Below, piece by piece: positions 23,171-34,297 of a DNA stretch of 64,000 nucleotides. The first letter of the stretch is position 1. The number at the start of each line of letters is the position of its first letter. The notes under the pieces were generated by a model, which ran no database searches, was not told where the DNA came from, and saw only the letters and a program-made list of their open reading frames with translations. Source of the DNA: Craterostigma plantagineum (Eukaryota > Streptophyta > Magnoliopsida > Lamiales > Linderniaceae). The stretch spans positions 12,405,501 to 12,469,500 of the forward strand of contig JAPQWV010000005.1 of the NCBI GenBank assembly GCA_027422505.1, written 5' to 3'. Both the position numbers and the translations under genes were made by a program.

Positions 23171-23959
23171 ACTCAGCGTGTGCCCCGGGCCGCATCCTCC
23201 AGGTTGCATCTTCCGCATACGGGGTATTTTCCCCAGCCTCTTATTCAGGCCTTATAGCTTCATTCGCCTTACTGGCTGCATAAGGGAAGCCGTGACTCTT
23301 CATTCGAGTCGACACAAACGCCAATATCGGCGAATATACGTCGCACACAGGCGATCTTATGCACGCTCTTACTTCGCTCCTTACGTACTACATATGCGTG
23401 CAAGTGCTCATGCTATGTTCATGTACATATGCAAATCATGCCCTCATGCATATAAATAAATCATATCATACGTACACATTTTATACAAAATGCACGAGCA
23501 CGTAGTTCACATAATTGGACGCAGGCAAGTTACGTGTCGTAGTTGAATTTCTACTTACTTGTCGTCCGAGCTTAAGTTAGCGTATTGTCTCGTGAGGTCC
23601 CTAACGTTCGACCTTTTCATAAAAAGTTAGAGTATCAGTACTTTGCTTTCTCAGCTAATTCGTCGAAATAATTAATTTTCGTCATACTACTTATTTGGAC
23701 TGGTACAATTTTCTAGACTCCATGCCACTCAATTTGCCTTATTGAATTTTCCTAAATTAATTTATTTCTACACCATATTATATCGGAGTTAAGTTTCGAT
23801 CCCACCGAAATTGCTAATCTTAAATAATTCTAAGTTAAAGTATTGAAATTCCTAACATGATAAGCTCGGCGAAAGTCATGTGATTTAATAGTTTTCGCCC
23901 AATTCGATTTTGTCAAATTGAATTCCAATTTACATGAGTTTCGCCCGAATCTCGTCTTC

Positions 23960-24660
23960 TAACTTCTTTCGATCGAAAGTCTTACTTACTAGATACTTTC
24001 GATCGAAACTTATTTATATCAAACCCTAATTTCAATTTGATAGTGCGCTTATTTTAGTTTCGTGCAATTTGAGGGAGTCGCGCCGAGATTTCTTTCGGTC
24101 TAAACTCGTTGAATCTAATTCCAATTTCGATTAATAACTTATCACATGTTGGTTTCGCCCGAAACGTTGTGAGTTTCGCCGTGGTATTTCGTCATCGTGA
24201 CATCGCCCAAGTTTCGCTCGAAACCTTGCATGTGCATGGGTGAGTTTCGTTCGACTCCAATTTTAATCAATTAGGGTTTCGCCGAGTTTTCTTTCGATCG
24301 AAAGTCCCATTTTCGATCAATTTATGGGTTTCGCTCGATTGAGCATCATAACGAGGGAGTTTCGGCGAGTGATGACGTGTGCATGGCATCGTTATAGGTT
24401 TCGATCGAAACCATGCATGGTGATTAATCACTTCCGATCAATTGGATGGATTGGAATTGAGTTTCGATCGATACTCATGTATTAAAATGAGTTTCGGTCG
24501 AAACTCATAACTTATGGAGTTTACTATGCAAAGTTAATTCAATTTAGAACTTAGATTCATGAATCCTATCGCCCGAAACCCTAAAATTAATTTTCCACTT
24601 TCGATTGAAACACATTTCTCACTTTCGATCGAAAGTGTTCATCCCATCGAAACTACTTTC
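23960..24660. repeat. Array of TTTCGNNCGAAA inverted repeats
   Basis: About a dozen sites of the form TTTCG-NN-CGAAA, exact or with one change (NN most often AT; also CC, CT, GT, TT), irregularly spaced over 700 bp. The other LTR carries the same array at about 31640-32340. The motif is its own reverse complement, as expected for a dimeric binding site. No tandem period. Confidence 0.85.
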
Positions 24661-25439
24661 TTCCCAAATTTCCAGTCGAAACTCGTAAATCCATCCCTTT
24701 CTGCTACCAAAATCGCATGATTCCTCCTAAAAGCAGAATCTCTAAGCTCTAAATCGTATATTGTACTATTCGGTCACTAATTAGTCCAACTAGAAACATT
24801 AATACGAATTCAAGCTCAACATTTAGGGTTTCTCGTGTGTTCTTCAACTACTTTGCTTTTAATGTCATTAATACACCTAACAATACCTAGGATACGAAAT
24901 TAAAAGCTCTAGGGGAGGTATTTCACCTACCAACTTCGAAGTCCTTAGGCTAGTTGAGGAGATTTTTGGTTCGACTGTCTCTCGGCCTCTCTTCCTTCTT
25001 CTTCTCCTTTCGTTAGTTCTTAGGTGTGATTAAGGTGTTAAGATGGTTTAGATATTTTCCTTGACTTTTTGTTGGGTAGGGCATGGGTTTTTCCTAATTT
25101 AGGGGAAATTGTCCCCCATTTGGGCCTTTCTCACAAATTTGACCCATTTCAGATTTCTTAGATCAAAATAAAATTCCTAGCCCAACTAGAAATGAGTTCC
25201 TAGTCTAACCATAGTTAGTTCTTAGCTTCACCATTTTCCTAGAATTCTTATTCATGAGTTAGGAGTCATCATAGGCCCGTAATTATTAACACGCACTTAT
25301 GTGTACTTCGCACATAATTACGAGCACAAAATTCGTAACGTCACATAAGCATTCGACATATATGCAATTAACATGAAATCACGCTAGTCATACACGAAAT
25401 TTATTGACCGACCTAATTTACGGGGACTGGGGTCCTACA

Positions 25440-25453
25440 TTCTCCCCCCCTTA
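25440..25453 (-). other. Tekay polypurine tract
   Basis: On the - strand GGGGGGGAGAA directly before the LTR TG, preceded by CCTTAA and by GATTTCGGGGGCGAAATCC, the usual end of this clade. The pol stop is about 20 bases upstream. Confidence 0.9.
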
Positions 25454-25474
25454 AGGAGGATTTCGCCCCCGAAA

Positions 25475-28204
25475 TCAGCCCGTGTGAAACAGCTCGGGAT
25501 AACGAATTCTCATTTCGTCCTCCCGTTCCCATGTGGCTTCTTCCGTGGACTGGTTTCGCCATGATACTTTCACTAAGGGAATTTCTTTATTTCTAAGCTT
25601 CTTCGTCTCGTACATCAGTATTTCCACCGGAGTCTCCTCGTAACTCAGATCCGGCTTCAATTGCTGATGAAGGGACTCATTTCCTAGCACGTGGTTCGGA
25701 TCAGCTAAGTACTTCCGTAGGGTTGAGACGTGGAACACGTCATGCACTTGCGCCAATGACGTAGGCAGCTCCAATTGGTATGCTACCTCGCCTACTCTTT
25801 TCAGTATTCTAAATGGTCCTATGTACCTAGGACTTAGCTTTCCTTTCTTTCCGAACCGTTTTACGCCCTTCATCGGCGATACTTTTACGAACACCATATC
25901 GCCTTCGTCAAATTCCAATGGTCGACGTCTTTGATCTGCGTAGCTCTTCTGTCGACTTTGTGCCGTTCGCATTCTTTCTCGTATCATAGAAATGGCTTCC
26001 GTCATTTCTCGTACTATATCGGGGCCTAGCATCGCCCGTTCTCCGACCTCGTCCCAATGTACTGGGGACCTGCACCTACGCCCATACAGTGCTTCGTACG
26101 GTGCCATCCCGATGGTGACGTGGTAGCTGTTGTTGTACGAGAACTCGATCAGTGGGAGGTACTTACTCCAATTTCCTTTGAAATCGAGTACGCATGCTCG
26201 CAGCATGTCCTCCAACGTCTGTATCGTCCGTTCGGATTGACCGTCAGTCTGCGGATGGTAGGCGGTGCTAAAAGATAACTTCGTTCCCATAGCCTTTTGC
26301 AAGCTCGTCCAGAATTTCGATAGAAATCTGGAGTCGCGATCCGAGACTATCGATGATGGAACGCCGTGCAGTCTCACTATCTCTTGGATATAGAGCTCCG
26401 CGTATCGTTCCATGGAATACGTCGTGCTTATTGGTAGGAAATGGGCAGACTTGGTTAGTCGATCGACGATCACCCAAATCGCGTCGTGCCCTTTTGCATT
26501 CCTAGGCAGTCCTACTACAAAGTCCATGGTAATGTTATCCCATTTCCATTCCGGAATGGGTAACGGTTGTAGGGTTCCTGCCGGCCTTTGATGCTCGGCC
26601 TTGATCTGCTGGCACGTCAGGCACTGACTCACGAAGGTCGCGATGTCCTTTTTCATGCCTGGCCACCAGTAGTTTTCCTTGAGGTCTCTGTACATCTTCG
26701 TCGCTCCTGGATGTACCGAGTACGCCGTAGCGTGTGCTTCCGTCATTATTAGCCGTCGTAGTTCGGCGTCGTCTGGCACATACAACCGATTCTTGAAATA
26801 CAGCCGTCCATCTTCCCGTATTTTGAGGTCTCCAGTCGTTTGTTCCGGCTGTGCCTCCTTAATTTTTGCATACAACTCGTCTGCTCCTAATGCTGTCTTA
26901 ATTTGCTCCAGTAGGGTTGGTTGCAAAGTTAAGGCCGCTAGCTGCGCCTCAACTTCGCCTAACCTTACGACTTCTACTTCCAGCAGTTGCAGTTCTGCAC
27001 TGACTGCTTTTCGGCTTAAGGCATCGGCTACTACGTTCGCCTTGCCTGGGTGGTAGTTGATTACGCAGTCGTAATCCTTAACTAATTCTAACCACCTCCT
27101 CTGCCTCATGTTCAGCTCCTTTTGGGTAAAGAAGTACTTGAGGCTTTTGTGGTCCGTGTATATCTCACACCGCTCTCCATAGAGGTAATGCCTCCAGATC
27201 TTGAGAGCAAAGACTACTGCTGCCAGTTCCAAGTCGTGCGTCGGGTAGTTTTTCTCGTACTCTTTTAGTTGACGAGAGGCGTATGCTACTACATTCCCGT
27301 GCTGCATTAGTACGCATCCTAACCCGTTCTTAGACGCATCGCTATAAACGGTGAATCCTCCAGTTCCCGAAGGTATTGTGAGAACTGGGGCCGTCGTAAG
27401 TCTTTCTTTCAACTCTTGGAAGCTCCGTTCACATTCTACGGTCCACTGAAAAGGCGTATTCTTCTTGGTCAGCCTCGTCAGTGTCGATGCTATCTTTGAG
27501 AAGTCCTTTATGAACTTCCTGTAGTATCCAGCCAGACCGAGAAAACTTCGTATTTCCGTCACGTTCGTCGGCCTGGGCCAATTGCTAATAGCTTCTATCT
27601 TCTTTGGGTCCACAGAAATCCCTTCTCCTGACACTATATGCCCCAAGAAGGCGACTTGGTCAAGCCAAAATTCGCACTTCCTGAACTTGGCGTATAGTTG
27701 CTTCTCCCGTAGTATTCCTAGAACTGTTTTCAGGTGTTCTTCGTGCTCCTCCTTCGTTTTCGAGTAGACTAGGATGTCATCAATGAAGACGATGACAAAC
27801 CTATCTAAGTATGGCTTGAACACCCGGTTCATTAAGTCCATAAACGCTGCGGGCGCATTAGTTAGCCCGAATGGCATCACCAGGAACTCAAAGTGGCCAT
27901 AACGGGTACTAAAGGCTGTCTTCGGGATGTCTTCCTTCCGGATCCTTAATTGATGATAGCCCGATCTTAAGTCGATCTTAGAGAAAACCGTTGCACCTTG
28001 CAGTTGATCGAATAGATCGTCTATCCTAGGGAGTGGGTACTTGTTTTTTATCGTTAACTTGTTTAACTCCCTGTAGTCTATGCACAATCTCATGGATCCG
28101 TCTTTCTTTTTCACGAATAGCACCGGCGCTCCCCAAGGAGAGAAACTCGGTTGTATGAACTCCTTCTGCATGAGTTCGTCGAGTTGATCCTTCAATTCCT
28201 TCAT
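25475..28204 (-). CDS. pol: Tekay pol: RT, RNase H, integrase, chromodomain
   Basis: 909 codons from the first ATG after the break; the domain frame opens about 100 bases earlier. RT residues 1-about 210 with FIDD at 140-143 and the [11 protein letters not shown] and [12 protein letters not shown] blocks. RNase H from about 285 ([30 protein letters not shown]). Integrase zinc finger from about 500 ([18 protein letters not shown]), then the DDE core ([33 protein letters not shown]). The C-terminal chromodomain ([20 protein letters not shown]) identifies a chromovirus that may target heterochromatin marks (family knowledge). Catalytic residues look intact. It needs gag and protease upstream in frame, which a missing base near 28300 prevents. 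Confidence 0.95.
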   Translation of the reverse strand: MKELKDQLDELMQKEFIQPSFSPWGAPVLFVKKKDGSMRLCIDYRELNKLTIKNKYPLPRIDDLFDQLQGATVFSKIDLRSGYHQLRIRKEDIPKTAFSTRYGHFEFLVMPFGLTNAPAAFMDLMNRVFKPYLDRFVIVFIDDILVYSKTKEEHEEHLKTVLGILREKQLYAKFRKCEFWLDQVAFLGHIVSGEGISVDPKKIEAISNWPRPTNVTEIRSFLGLAGYYRKFIKDFSKIASTLTRLTKKNTPFQWTVECERSFQELKERLTTAPVLTIPSGTGGFTVYSDASKNGLGCVLMQHGNVVAYASRQLKEYEKNYPTHDLELAAVVFALKIWRHYLYGERCEIYTDHKSLKYFFTQKELNMRQRRWLELVKDYDCVINYHPGKANVVADALSRKAVSAELQLLEVEVVRLGEVEAQLAALTLQPTLLEQIKTALGADELYAKIKEAQPEQTTGDLKIREDGRLYFKNRLYVPDDAELRRLIMTEAHATAYSVHPGATKMYRDLKENYWWPGMKKDIATFVSQCLTCQQIKAEHQRPAGTLQPLPIPEWKWDNITMDFVVGLPRNAKGHDAIWVIVDRLTKSAHFLPISTTYSMERYAELYIQEIVRLHGVPSSIVSDRDSRFLSKFWTSLQKAMGTKLSFSTAYHPQTDGQSERTIQTLEDMLRACVLDFKGNWSKYLPLIEFSYNNSYHVTIGMAPYEALYGRRCRSPVHWDEVGERAMLGPDIVREMTEAISMIRERMRTAQSRQKSYADQRRRPLEFDEGDMVFVKVSPMKGVKRFGKKGKLSPRYIGPFRILKRVGEVAYQLELPTSLAQVHDVFHVSTLRKYLADPNHVLGNESLHQQLKPDLSYEETPVEILMYETKKLRNKEIPLVKVSWRNQSTEEATWEREDEMRIRYPELFHTG

Positions 28205-28263
28205 CTCCGTCGGTGCTAGCCGATATGGGGCCTTAGATACTGGTGCCGCTCCAGGTACCAGAT

Positions 28264-29940
28264 CTATAGCAAACTCTGTTTCCCGTTCGGGTGGTAGCCC
28301 GGTAACTCCTCGGGAAACACGTCGGGGAAGTCCTTAATTATCGGCACTTCCTCGATCTTCAGGGAGGCCTCATCTTCTGACTTGATAGCGAATACCAGAT
28401 AGGCTTCGCACCCTGATCTAATTAGTCGTTGGGCTTTCAACGCTGATATTCTAGAGATAGCAGTCCCCTTGCCAGTTCCTACGAACTTAAGGGGTTCATC
28501 CCTGTCCACATTGAGCGTGACTATCTTGCGGTGGCAGTCTATGACAGCTCCGTACTTCGATAGCCAATCCATCCCAAGAATTACCTCATAATCATTCATA
28601 GGAATTATTATGAGGTCTATGGGCAGTTCCTTGTCTCCGACTACTATTGGGCAATCCCGTAAAACGTGATTAGTTTGGGTGGGATTCCCGTTCGAAACTG
28701 TTACGCTATACTCACACTCAGCTCTATGAGGCGTGACTCCTATCCTCGTGACATACTTAGTGGATGCGAATGAGTGTGTCGCCCCCGAGTCGACTAAGAT
28801 GCATGTGGGGGTTTGATGAACGAGGAGGGTACCTGTCACCACGGCCGGGTTATTTTCCGCTTCTTCGGAGGTTATAGTGTAGACCCGGGCCGGTACCCTT
28901 GGTGGTGCTGCTTGGTTTCCCGCTTGGCTCCCGGATCCACCTTCCGGACATGCCCTCAGGTAATGGCCTGTCTTGCCACATTTGAAACAGACGGCATTTT
29001 GGGAGTTGCAGACTCCCGTGTGCCTCCGTGCACACTTCGGGCATACGTGTAGGTCCAACTGGGGTCTTCCCTGGTTTGGGTTGAACTGTGGGGGTGGTCC
29101 CGGCCGATTCGGGAAATTTGGTTTTCCACCCTTGGCTACGAACTGCCGCTTTGGGTTGCTTCCGCTCCCTTGCGGCCCTTGTACAAACTTGCGCTTTGCT
29201 TCCTGGGCGCGAGCAATTCTAGCCTCGGCTTGCTCCGCCACAAGCGCCCTCTCAGCCACTTGCGCGTACGTGGCTCCTTGTATCCCGGCCATACTCACGT
29301 CTCTGTACAGCTCGGGTTTCAACCCTTCCATGAACCGCTCGATCTTGAGCGCATCCGTACTAACCATATGAGCAGCGAATCTTGAAAGCTGTTCGAACTT
29401 CCTGATGTACTCCGCCACTGTCATTGCTCCTTGGCGGAGGTTGATGAACTCATTCATCCGCTGTGCTCTGACAGGGGCGGTGTAATACTTTCCCCTGAAG
29501 ATCTCCTTAAACCTATCCCAGCTCATCGTTAGGGGGTTTTCGACGGCTGAGACGGTTTCCCACCAGTGTCCGGCGCTCCCCCTTAGCAGGTAGGCAGCGC
29601 ACATGACCTTTTCCGCCTCAGGGGTGCGGCTGTGCTGGAACATATTCTCCAGCGTCCTCAGCCAGTCCTCGGCGGACGTGGAGTCTACAGCATCCTCAAA
29701 CAGTGGAGGATTAAGCTTCCTGAACCTCTCCCCGATCATCTCAATTCGTTCGGGCGGGGGAGGTAGGTTGGTTGATGGTCCGCCAGCGTTTTGCTGCTGG
29801 ATCAGCTGCTGAATCTGAGCCGATTGTTGCCGGACAAGTTCAGTTAGTTGCAGGATGGTAGCATCCCGGCTATCAGGAGGGTTATTAGTATCCCTACCCT
29901 GATCAGACTCCCTACTTCCTTCACCCCTAAGTCTAACCAT
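28264..29940 (-). CDS. gag: Tekay gag-protease
   Basis: 558 codons starting [12 protein letters not shown]. There is a Gln-rich coiled-coil (residues 28-51), then the Retrotrans_gag capsid domain (about 90-210, with GSAGHWW and [13 protein letters not shown]). A CX2C..C cluster ([12 protein letters not shown], 300-311) and a CCHC zinc knuckle (C318-C331) precede the aspartic protease ([11 protein letters not shown], Asp at 384). The frame runs past DVFPEELPG and stops at 28264, where the related elements continue into RT. The stop follows from the loss of one G within a run at 28298-28302. The ATG lies about 140 bases after the PBS. Whether the protein is still made is unknown. Confidence 0.95.
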   Translation of the reverse strand: MVRLRGEGSRESDQGRDTNNPPDSRDATILQLTELVRQQSAQIQQLIQQQNAGGPSTNLPPPPERIEMIGERFRKLNPPLFEDAVDSTSAEDWLRTLENMFQHSRTPEAEKVMCAAYLLRGSAGHWWETVSAVENPLTMSWDRFKEIFRGKYYTAPVRAQRMNEFINLRQGAMTVAEYIRKFEQLSRFAAHMVSTDALKIERFMEGLKPELYRDVSMAGIQGATYAQVAERALVAEQAEARIARAQEAKRKFVQGPQGSGSNPKRQFVAKGGKPNFPNRPGPPPQFNPNQGRPQLDLHVCPKCARRHTGVCNSQNAVCFKCGKTGHYLRACPEGGSGSQAGNQAAPPRVPARVYTITSEEAENNPAVVTGTLLVHQTPTCILVDSGATHSFASTKYVTRIGVTPHRAECEYSVTVSNGNPTQTNHVLRDCPIVVGDKELPIDLIIIPMNDYEVILGMDWLSKYGAVIDCHRKIVTLNVDRDEPLKFVGTGKGTAISRISALKAQRLIRSGCEAYLVFAIKSEDEASLKIEEVPIIKDFPDVFPEELPGYHPNGKQSLL

Positions 29941-30081
29941 CTTCTCAACCTATCCTGATAATTCCTAAGGCCAATAAATCAAACCATACAAGAAATTCAC
30001 ATAATATGGTACTTACAAGCAAGGCCGCTTCCGTGCTTTTGAGTGTGTGTGTATGGACAGTCTACAGGACCTGTAACCGAA

Positions 30082-30093
30082 GCTCTGATACCA
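30082..30093 (-). other. Tekay primer-binding site
   Basis: On the - strand TGGTATCAGAGC, complementary to the 3' end of initiator-Met tRNA, three bases after the 5' LTR (CTTGACA-GAG). Confidence 0.95.
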
Positions 30094-30096
30094 CTC

Positions 30097-33000
30097 TGTC
30101 AAGACCCGTCGTCCCGCCCTCGTATTCCGTTCTAATTCTAAGTGTTAATGCTTTGATATTGTGCAATGCGTAAAAATGCGAATAAAATTTTTCATTTTAA
30201 AACGTGCATGCAGAAGTCTTATATACATGTCAAAAGAATATTCGTAATTCGTTCTACGAATCGTCGAAATCGTGTCTACACAAAATACAAGTGTGTGTGT
30301 GTGCAGCCAAAAACTCCCTATGCGCCCGGCCTTCACAGGTCGTCATCCATACACACACTCCCACCTCAAAAGCAGCCGGATAGCTTCAAAAGATCGGCCT
30401 CGCATAAAGTCGGATCACGTACCGTGATCGTCAGTACCTACAACACGTAACATAAATAATGAGCCACCGAGGCTCAGTAAGCAGAAATTATGCATGAATG
30501 CACGTGTCCTAACGATCGACAATCCACGTCGTCGTTTTCTAATGCTCTTACTATTTTTCTCATACTCTTACTCATTTTCCTGACTCATACTCTTTTTCTT
30601 ATACTCTTAATTTGTACGGGCCCTCGGCTTTCTATCCCCTATGCGCCATCTCATAGAGATCTCAAGTGTGGAGGTTCACACACTAGAAGGTCACCCGAAG
30701 GAATCTTCCCTTTCTTAGTGTGGCCTCCACGCGGGCGCTTCTCACTGGTAGCCAACACCGAGGCCACTAACCTCGAAGGTCATCCGAAGAAATCTTCCCT
30801 CCGGGTAGTGCTTTACACGCTAGAAGGTCACCCGAAGGAATCTTCCCTTACTCAGCGTGTGCCCCGGGCCGCATCCTCCAGGTTGCATCTTCCGCATACG
30901 GGGTATTTTCCCCAGCCTCTTATTCAGGCCTTATAGCTTCATTCGCCTTACTGGCTGCATAAGGGAAGCCGTGACTCTTCATTCGAGTCGACACAAACGC
31001 CAATATCGGCGAATATACGTCGCACACAGGCGATCTTATGCACGCTCTTACTTCGCTCCTTACGTACTACACATGCGTGCAAGTGCTCATGCTATGTTCA
31101 TGTACATATGCAAATCATGCCCTCATGCATATAAATAAATCATATCATACGTACACATTTTATACAAAATGCACGAGCACGTAGTTCACATAATTGGACG
31201 CAGGCAAGTTACGTGTCGTAGTTGAATTTCTACTTACTTGTCGTCCGAGCTTAAGTTAGCGTATTGTCTCGTGAGGTCCCTAACGTTCGACCTTTTCATA
31301 AAAAGTTAGAGTATCAGTACTTTGCTTTCTCAGCTAATTCGTCGAAATAATTAATTTTCGTCATACTACTTATTTGGACTGGTACAATTTTCTAGACTCC
31401 ATGCCACTCAATTTGCCTTATTGAATTTTCCTAAATTAATTTATTTCTACACCATATTATATCGGAGTTAAGTTTCGATCCCACCGAAATTGCTAATCTT
31501 AAATAATTCTAAGTTAAAGTATTGAAATTCCTAACATGATAAGCTCGGCGAAAGTCATGTGATTTAATAGTTTTCGCCCAATTCGATTTTGTCAAATTGA
31601 ATTCCAATTTACATGAGTTTCGCCCGAATCTCGTCTTCTAACTTCTTTCGATCGAAAGTCTTACTTACTAGATACTTTCGATCGAAACTTATTTATATCA
31701 AACCCTAATTTCAATTTGATAGTGCGCTTATTTTAGTTTCGTGCAATTTGAGGGAGTCGCGCCGAGATTTCTTTCGGTCTAAACTCGTTGAATCTAATTC
31801 CAATTTCGATTAATAACTTATCACATGTTGGTTTCGCCCGAAACGTTGTGAGTTTCGCCGTGGTATTTCGTCATCGTGACATCGCCCAAGTTTCGCTCGA
31901 AACCTTGCATGTGCATGGGTGAGTTTCGTTCGACTCCAATTTTAATCAATTAGGGTTTCGCCGAGTTTTCTTTCGATCGAAAGTCCCATTTTCGATCAAT
32001 TTATGGGTTTCGCTCGATTGAGCATCATAACGAGGGAGTTTCGGCGAGTGATGACGTGTGCATGGCATCGTTATAGGTTTCGATCGAAACCATGCATGGT
32101 GATTAATCACTTCCGATCAATTGGATGGATTGGAATTGAGTTTCGATCGATACTCATGTATTAAAATGAGTTTCGGTCGAAACTCATAACTTATGGAGTT
32201 TACTATGCAAAGTTAATTCAATTTAGAACTTAGATTCATGAATCCTATCGCCCGAAACCCTAAAATTAATTTTCCACTTTCGATTGAAACACATTTCTCA
32301 CTTTCGATCGAAAGTGTTCATCCCATCGAAACTACTTTCTTCCCAAATTTCCAGTCGAAACTCGTAAATCCATCCCTTTCTGCTACCAAAATCGCATGAT
32401 TCCTCCTAAAAGCAGAATCTCTAAGCTCTAAATCGTATATTGTACTATTCGGTCACTAATTAGTCCAACTAGAAACATTAATACGAATTCAAGCTCAACA
32501 TTTAGGGTTTCTCGTGTGTTCTTCAACTACTTTGCTTTTAATGTCATTTAACAATACCTAGGATACGAAATTAAAAGCTCTAGGGGAGGTATTTCACCTA
32601 CCAACTTCGAAGTCCTTAGGCTAGTTGAGGAGATTTTTGGTTCGACTATCTCTCGGCCTTTCTTCCTTCTTCTTCTCCTTTCGTTAGTTCTTAGGTGTGA
32701 TTAAGGTGTTAAGATGGTTTAGATATTTTCCTTGACTTTTTGTTGGGTAGGGCATGGGTTTTTCCTAATTTAGGGGAAATTGTCCCCCATTTGGGCCTTT
32801 CTCACAAATTTGACCCATTTCAGATTTCTTAGATCAAAATAAAATTCCTAGCCCAACTAGAAATGAGTTCCTAGTCTAACCATAGTTAGTTCTTAGCTTC
32901 ACCATTTTCCTAGAATTCTTATTCATGAGTTAGGAGTCATCATAGGCCCGTAATTATTAACACGCACTTATGTGTACTTCGCACATAATTACGAGCACAA

Positions 33001-33110
33001 AATTCGTAACGTCACATAAGCATTCGACATATATGCAATTAACATGAAATCACGCTAGTCATACACGAAATTTATTGACCGACCTAATTTACGGGGACTG
33101 GGGTCCTACA
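30097..33110 (-). mobile_element. Tekay 5' LTR
   Basis: 3014 bp, with the same features as the 3' LTR. It lacks 8 bp (near 32548) and 1 bp (near 30638) relative to it. TGTAGG start at 33110, and TSD ATATG after it. The CAAGTAAGT block is at 31230-31240. Confidence 0.95.
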
Positions 33111-33270
33111 ATATGATAGGTACATATATGTACATTATTGTGGAAGGAACTAGACCAGATGTACGCACATGTTTTTGTTAAAGGAAATGGTTATGGGAAT
33201 CGCGAAAAATTTTATACGAACATTTTATAGTTGCGTAAAAAGGTAATAGGAAACGAGGCGCTACAAGAAC

Positions 33271-34297
33271 TATCCCTTTTTATGTTATGCTCAAGCTGAA
33301 GCTCCGCTTCTCCATGAGGCTCTAGGAGATTATCGTAGGCGAAGTTCTTCTTGTTGGTTCTCGGGCCGATACTGAGCTCCTCTTCTCTTAATCCCTATTG
33401 AGGTTTCAGAGATTATCAATTTGGAGAAGTTCTCGGTTATGGAATTCGTACCCGAGGCTGCACTCCTCTTCTCGTTTCCCGATATAAGACCGGATTATCG
33501 TTGGAGAAGTTCACTTCGTGGTGCTCCTCTTCCAGCCGTTCTGACGAGCGTACGAGATTATCGTTGGAGAAGTTCACAGCAGGATCCATGCCACTTTCTA
33601 CAGGGTAGTCGGAAGGCCGGTTCCTTTGGTCTGATTTTTGCGCGTTGAGCAATGCCTTCTTTTGTCATCATCTTACTTTTTCTTTTGTTATCTCCCCCTC
33701 CTTTTCTCGTTTGAACAACCATTCAAAGAGTATAAAGTTTGGTTGAAGGCTGAGAATGGGTTTTAAATGAAGAAAAGGACGTCGGAGAAGGCTCAAAGTG
33801 GATGACTAAGGGCTAACGTGGGGGAATTTATATAAGGCCGAATGAGGAATATCCTAAACTCCCTTATCATTTTCCTAACGATCTAACGCAAGATGAGTAT
33901 GAAGCCAAGTATCACTAGTTAAGACAAGCAATTGATGTGTGACTTACTCGAGAAATAGATCCAAAGAAAGAAAAAAATAACAAGGCTTGAATCCTCACAT
34001 TTATAGTGGCTTTGTGTCTAGTGGAGCAACCTAATGACCTTTAGACACAAGAATGCGACTTAGACTGACAAAATTAAGCAATTAAATCGATCGCATGTCG
34101 GGGTAAAATTCTAAGTGACTTTAGATCAAAGCATCCTAAAGGATTTCGTCATACCCCTTTATATTATATATAAAAATTTATATGTTATTATTATTATTTT
34201 TTATATTTATTTTTATCACGCAAGATAAGAACAAATAAGCATAGAAAGCACATAGAATAGAGCATGTGATAGCACAGAAGATCAGGTAATGCACATA
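33271..34297 (-). other. SIRE-like region just after pol
   Basis: Non-coding continuation of the - strand element right of the nested gypsy sequence, matching 7727-8770 of the + copy in reverse complement. Short purine/pyrimidine-rich stretches; no gene. Frames 33421-33648 and 33437-33652 follow the repeat array. Confidence 0.75.
33328..33590 (-). repeat. Imperfect tandem units in the SIRE 3' region
   Basis: GATTATC(GTTGG)AGAAGTTC-type cores begin at 33328, 33411, 33493 and 33556 (+ strand), separated by CTCCTCTTC-containing segments. It is the same array as 8463-8740, in inverted orientation. Confidence 0.7.

Larger units (their letters stand above)
22417..25439 (-). mobile_element. Tekay 3' LTR
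   Basis: On the - strand TGTAGGACCCC...GGTCTTGACA. It includes a TTTCGNNCGAAA array (23960-24660), an imperfect repeat of CCCGAAGGAATCTTCC type (23004-23170), and a conserved CAAGTAAGT block (23551-23561). The frames 22486-22770 and 23178-23459 occur in both LTRs but have no recognisable product. Confidence 0.95.
22417..33110 (-). mobile_element. Young Tekay/Del-type chromovirus (Ty3-gypsy)
   Basis: 10,694 bp with LTRs of 3023 bp (22417-25439) and 3014 bp (30097-33110), and TSD ATATG at 22412-22416 and 33111-33115. Gag, protease, RT, RNase H, integrase and a C-terminal chromodomain are in gypsy order on the - strand. The LTRs differ by about 6 substitutions, a 1-bp indel and an 8-bp indel, so this is the youngest insertion in the window. 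It is close to autonomous; the one break seen is a frameshift between protease and RT. It lies inside a solo LTR, inside a SIRE-like element. Confidence 0.96.
19612..33265 (+). mobile_element. Gypsy solo LTR (2955 bp), split by the Tekay element
   Basis: Starts TGTCAGGAACC at 19612 and ends GGCGCTACA at 33265. It is flanked by AGAAC (19607-19611 and 33266-33270), and the SIRE + copy has no such sequence at this point. Removing the Tekay element and one ATATG leaves 2955 bp with no gag, pol, PBS or PPT, so this is a solo LTR formed by LTR-LTR recombination. The end and an internal GTGAGT/GCAAC block match the gypsy LTRs on the right in + orientation, so + is more likely than -. It contains AT microsatellites and TCGA-rich words. 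Confidence 0.85.

Noticed and set aside
26679..27056. 125-codon + strand frame inside Tekay pol
   Set aside because: Antisense shadow of a conserved coding region.
28973..29385. 132- and 71-codon + strand frames inside Tekay gag
   Set aside because: Antisense shadow of gag.
25475..29940. Endogenous caulimovirus (pararetrovirus)
   Set aside because: LTRs, an integrase with DDE core and a chromodomain are present, and no movement protein or aphid-transmission domain, so it is a gypsy retrotransposon.
30490..31138. Frames of 148 and 93 codons in the Tekay LTR
   Set aside because: They cover the LTR repeats on the strand opposite to the element and show no coding signature.
19612..33265. Complete gypsy element with its own internal region
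   Set aside because: After removing the Tekay element the remaining 2955 bp has no PBS, PPT or coding domain and no second LTR, so it is a solo LTR.
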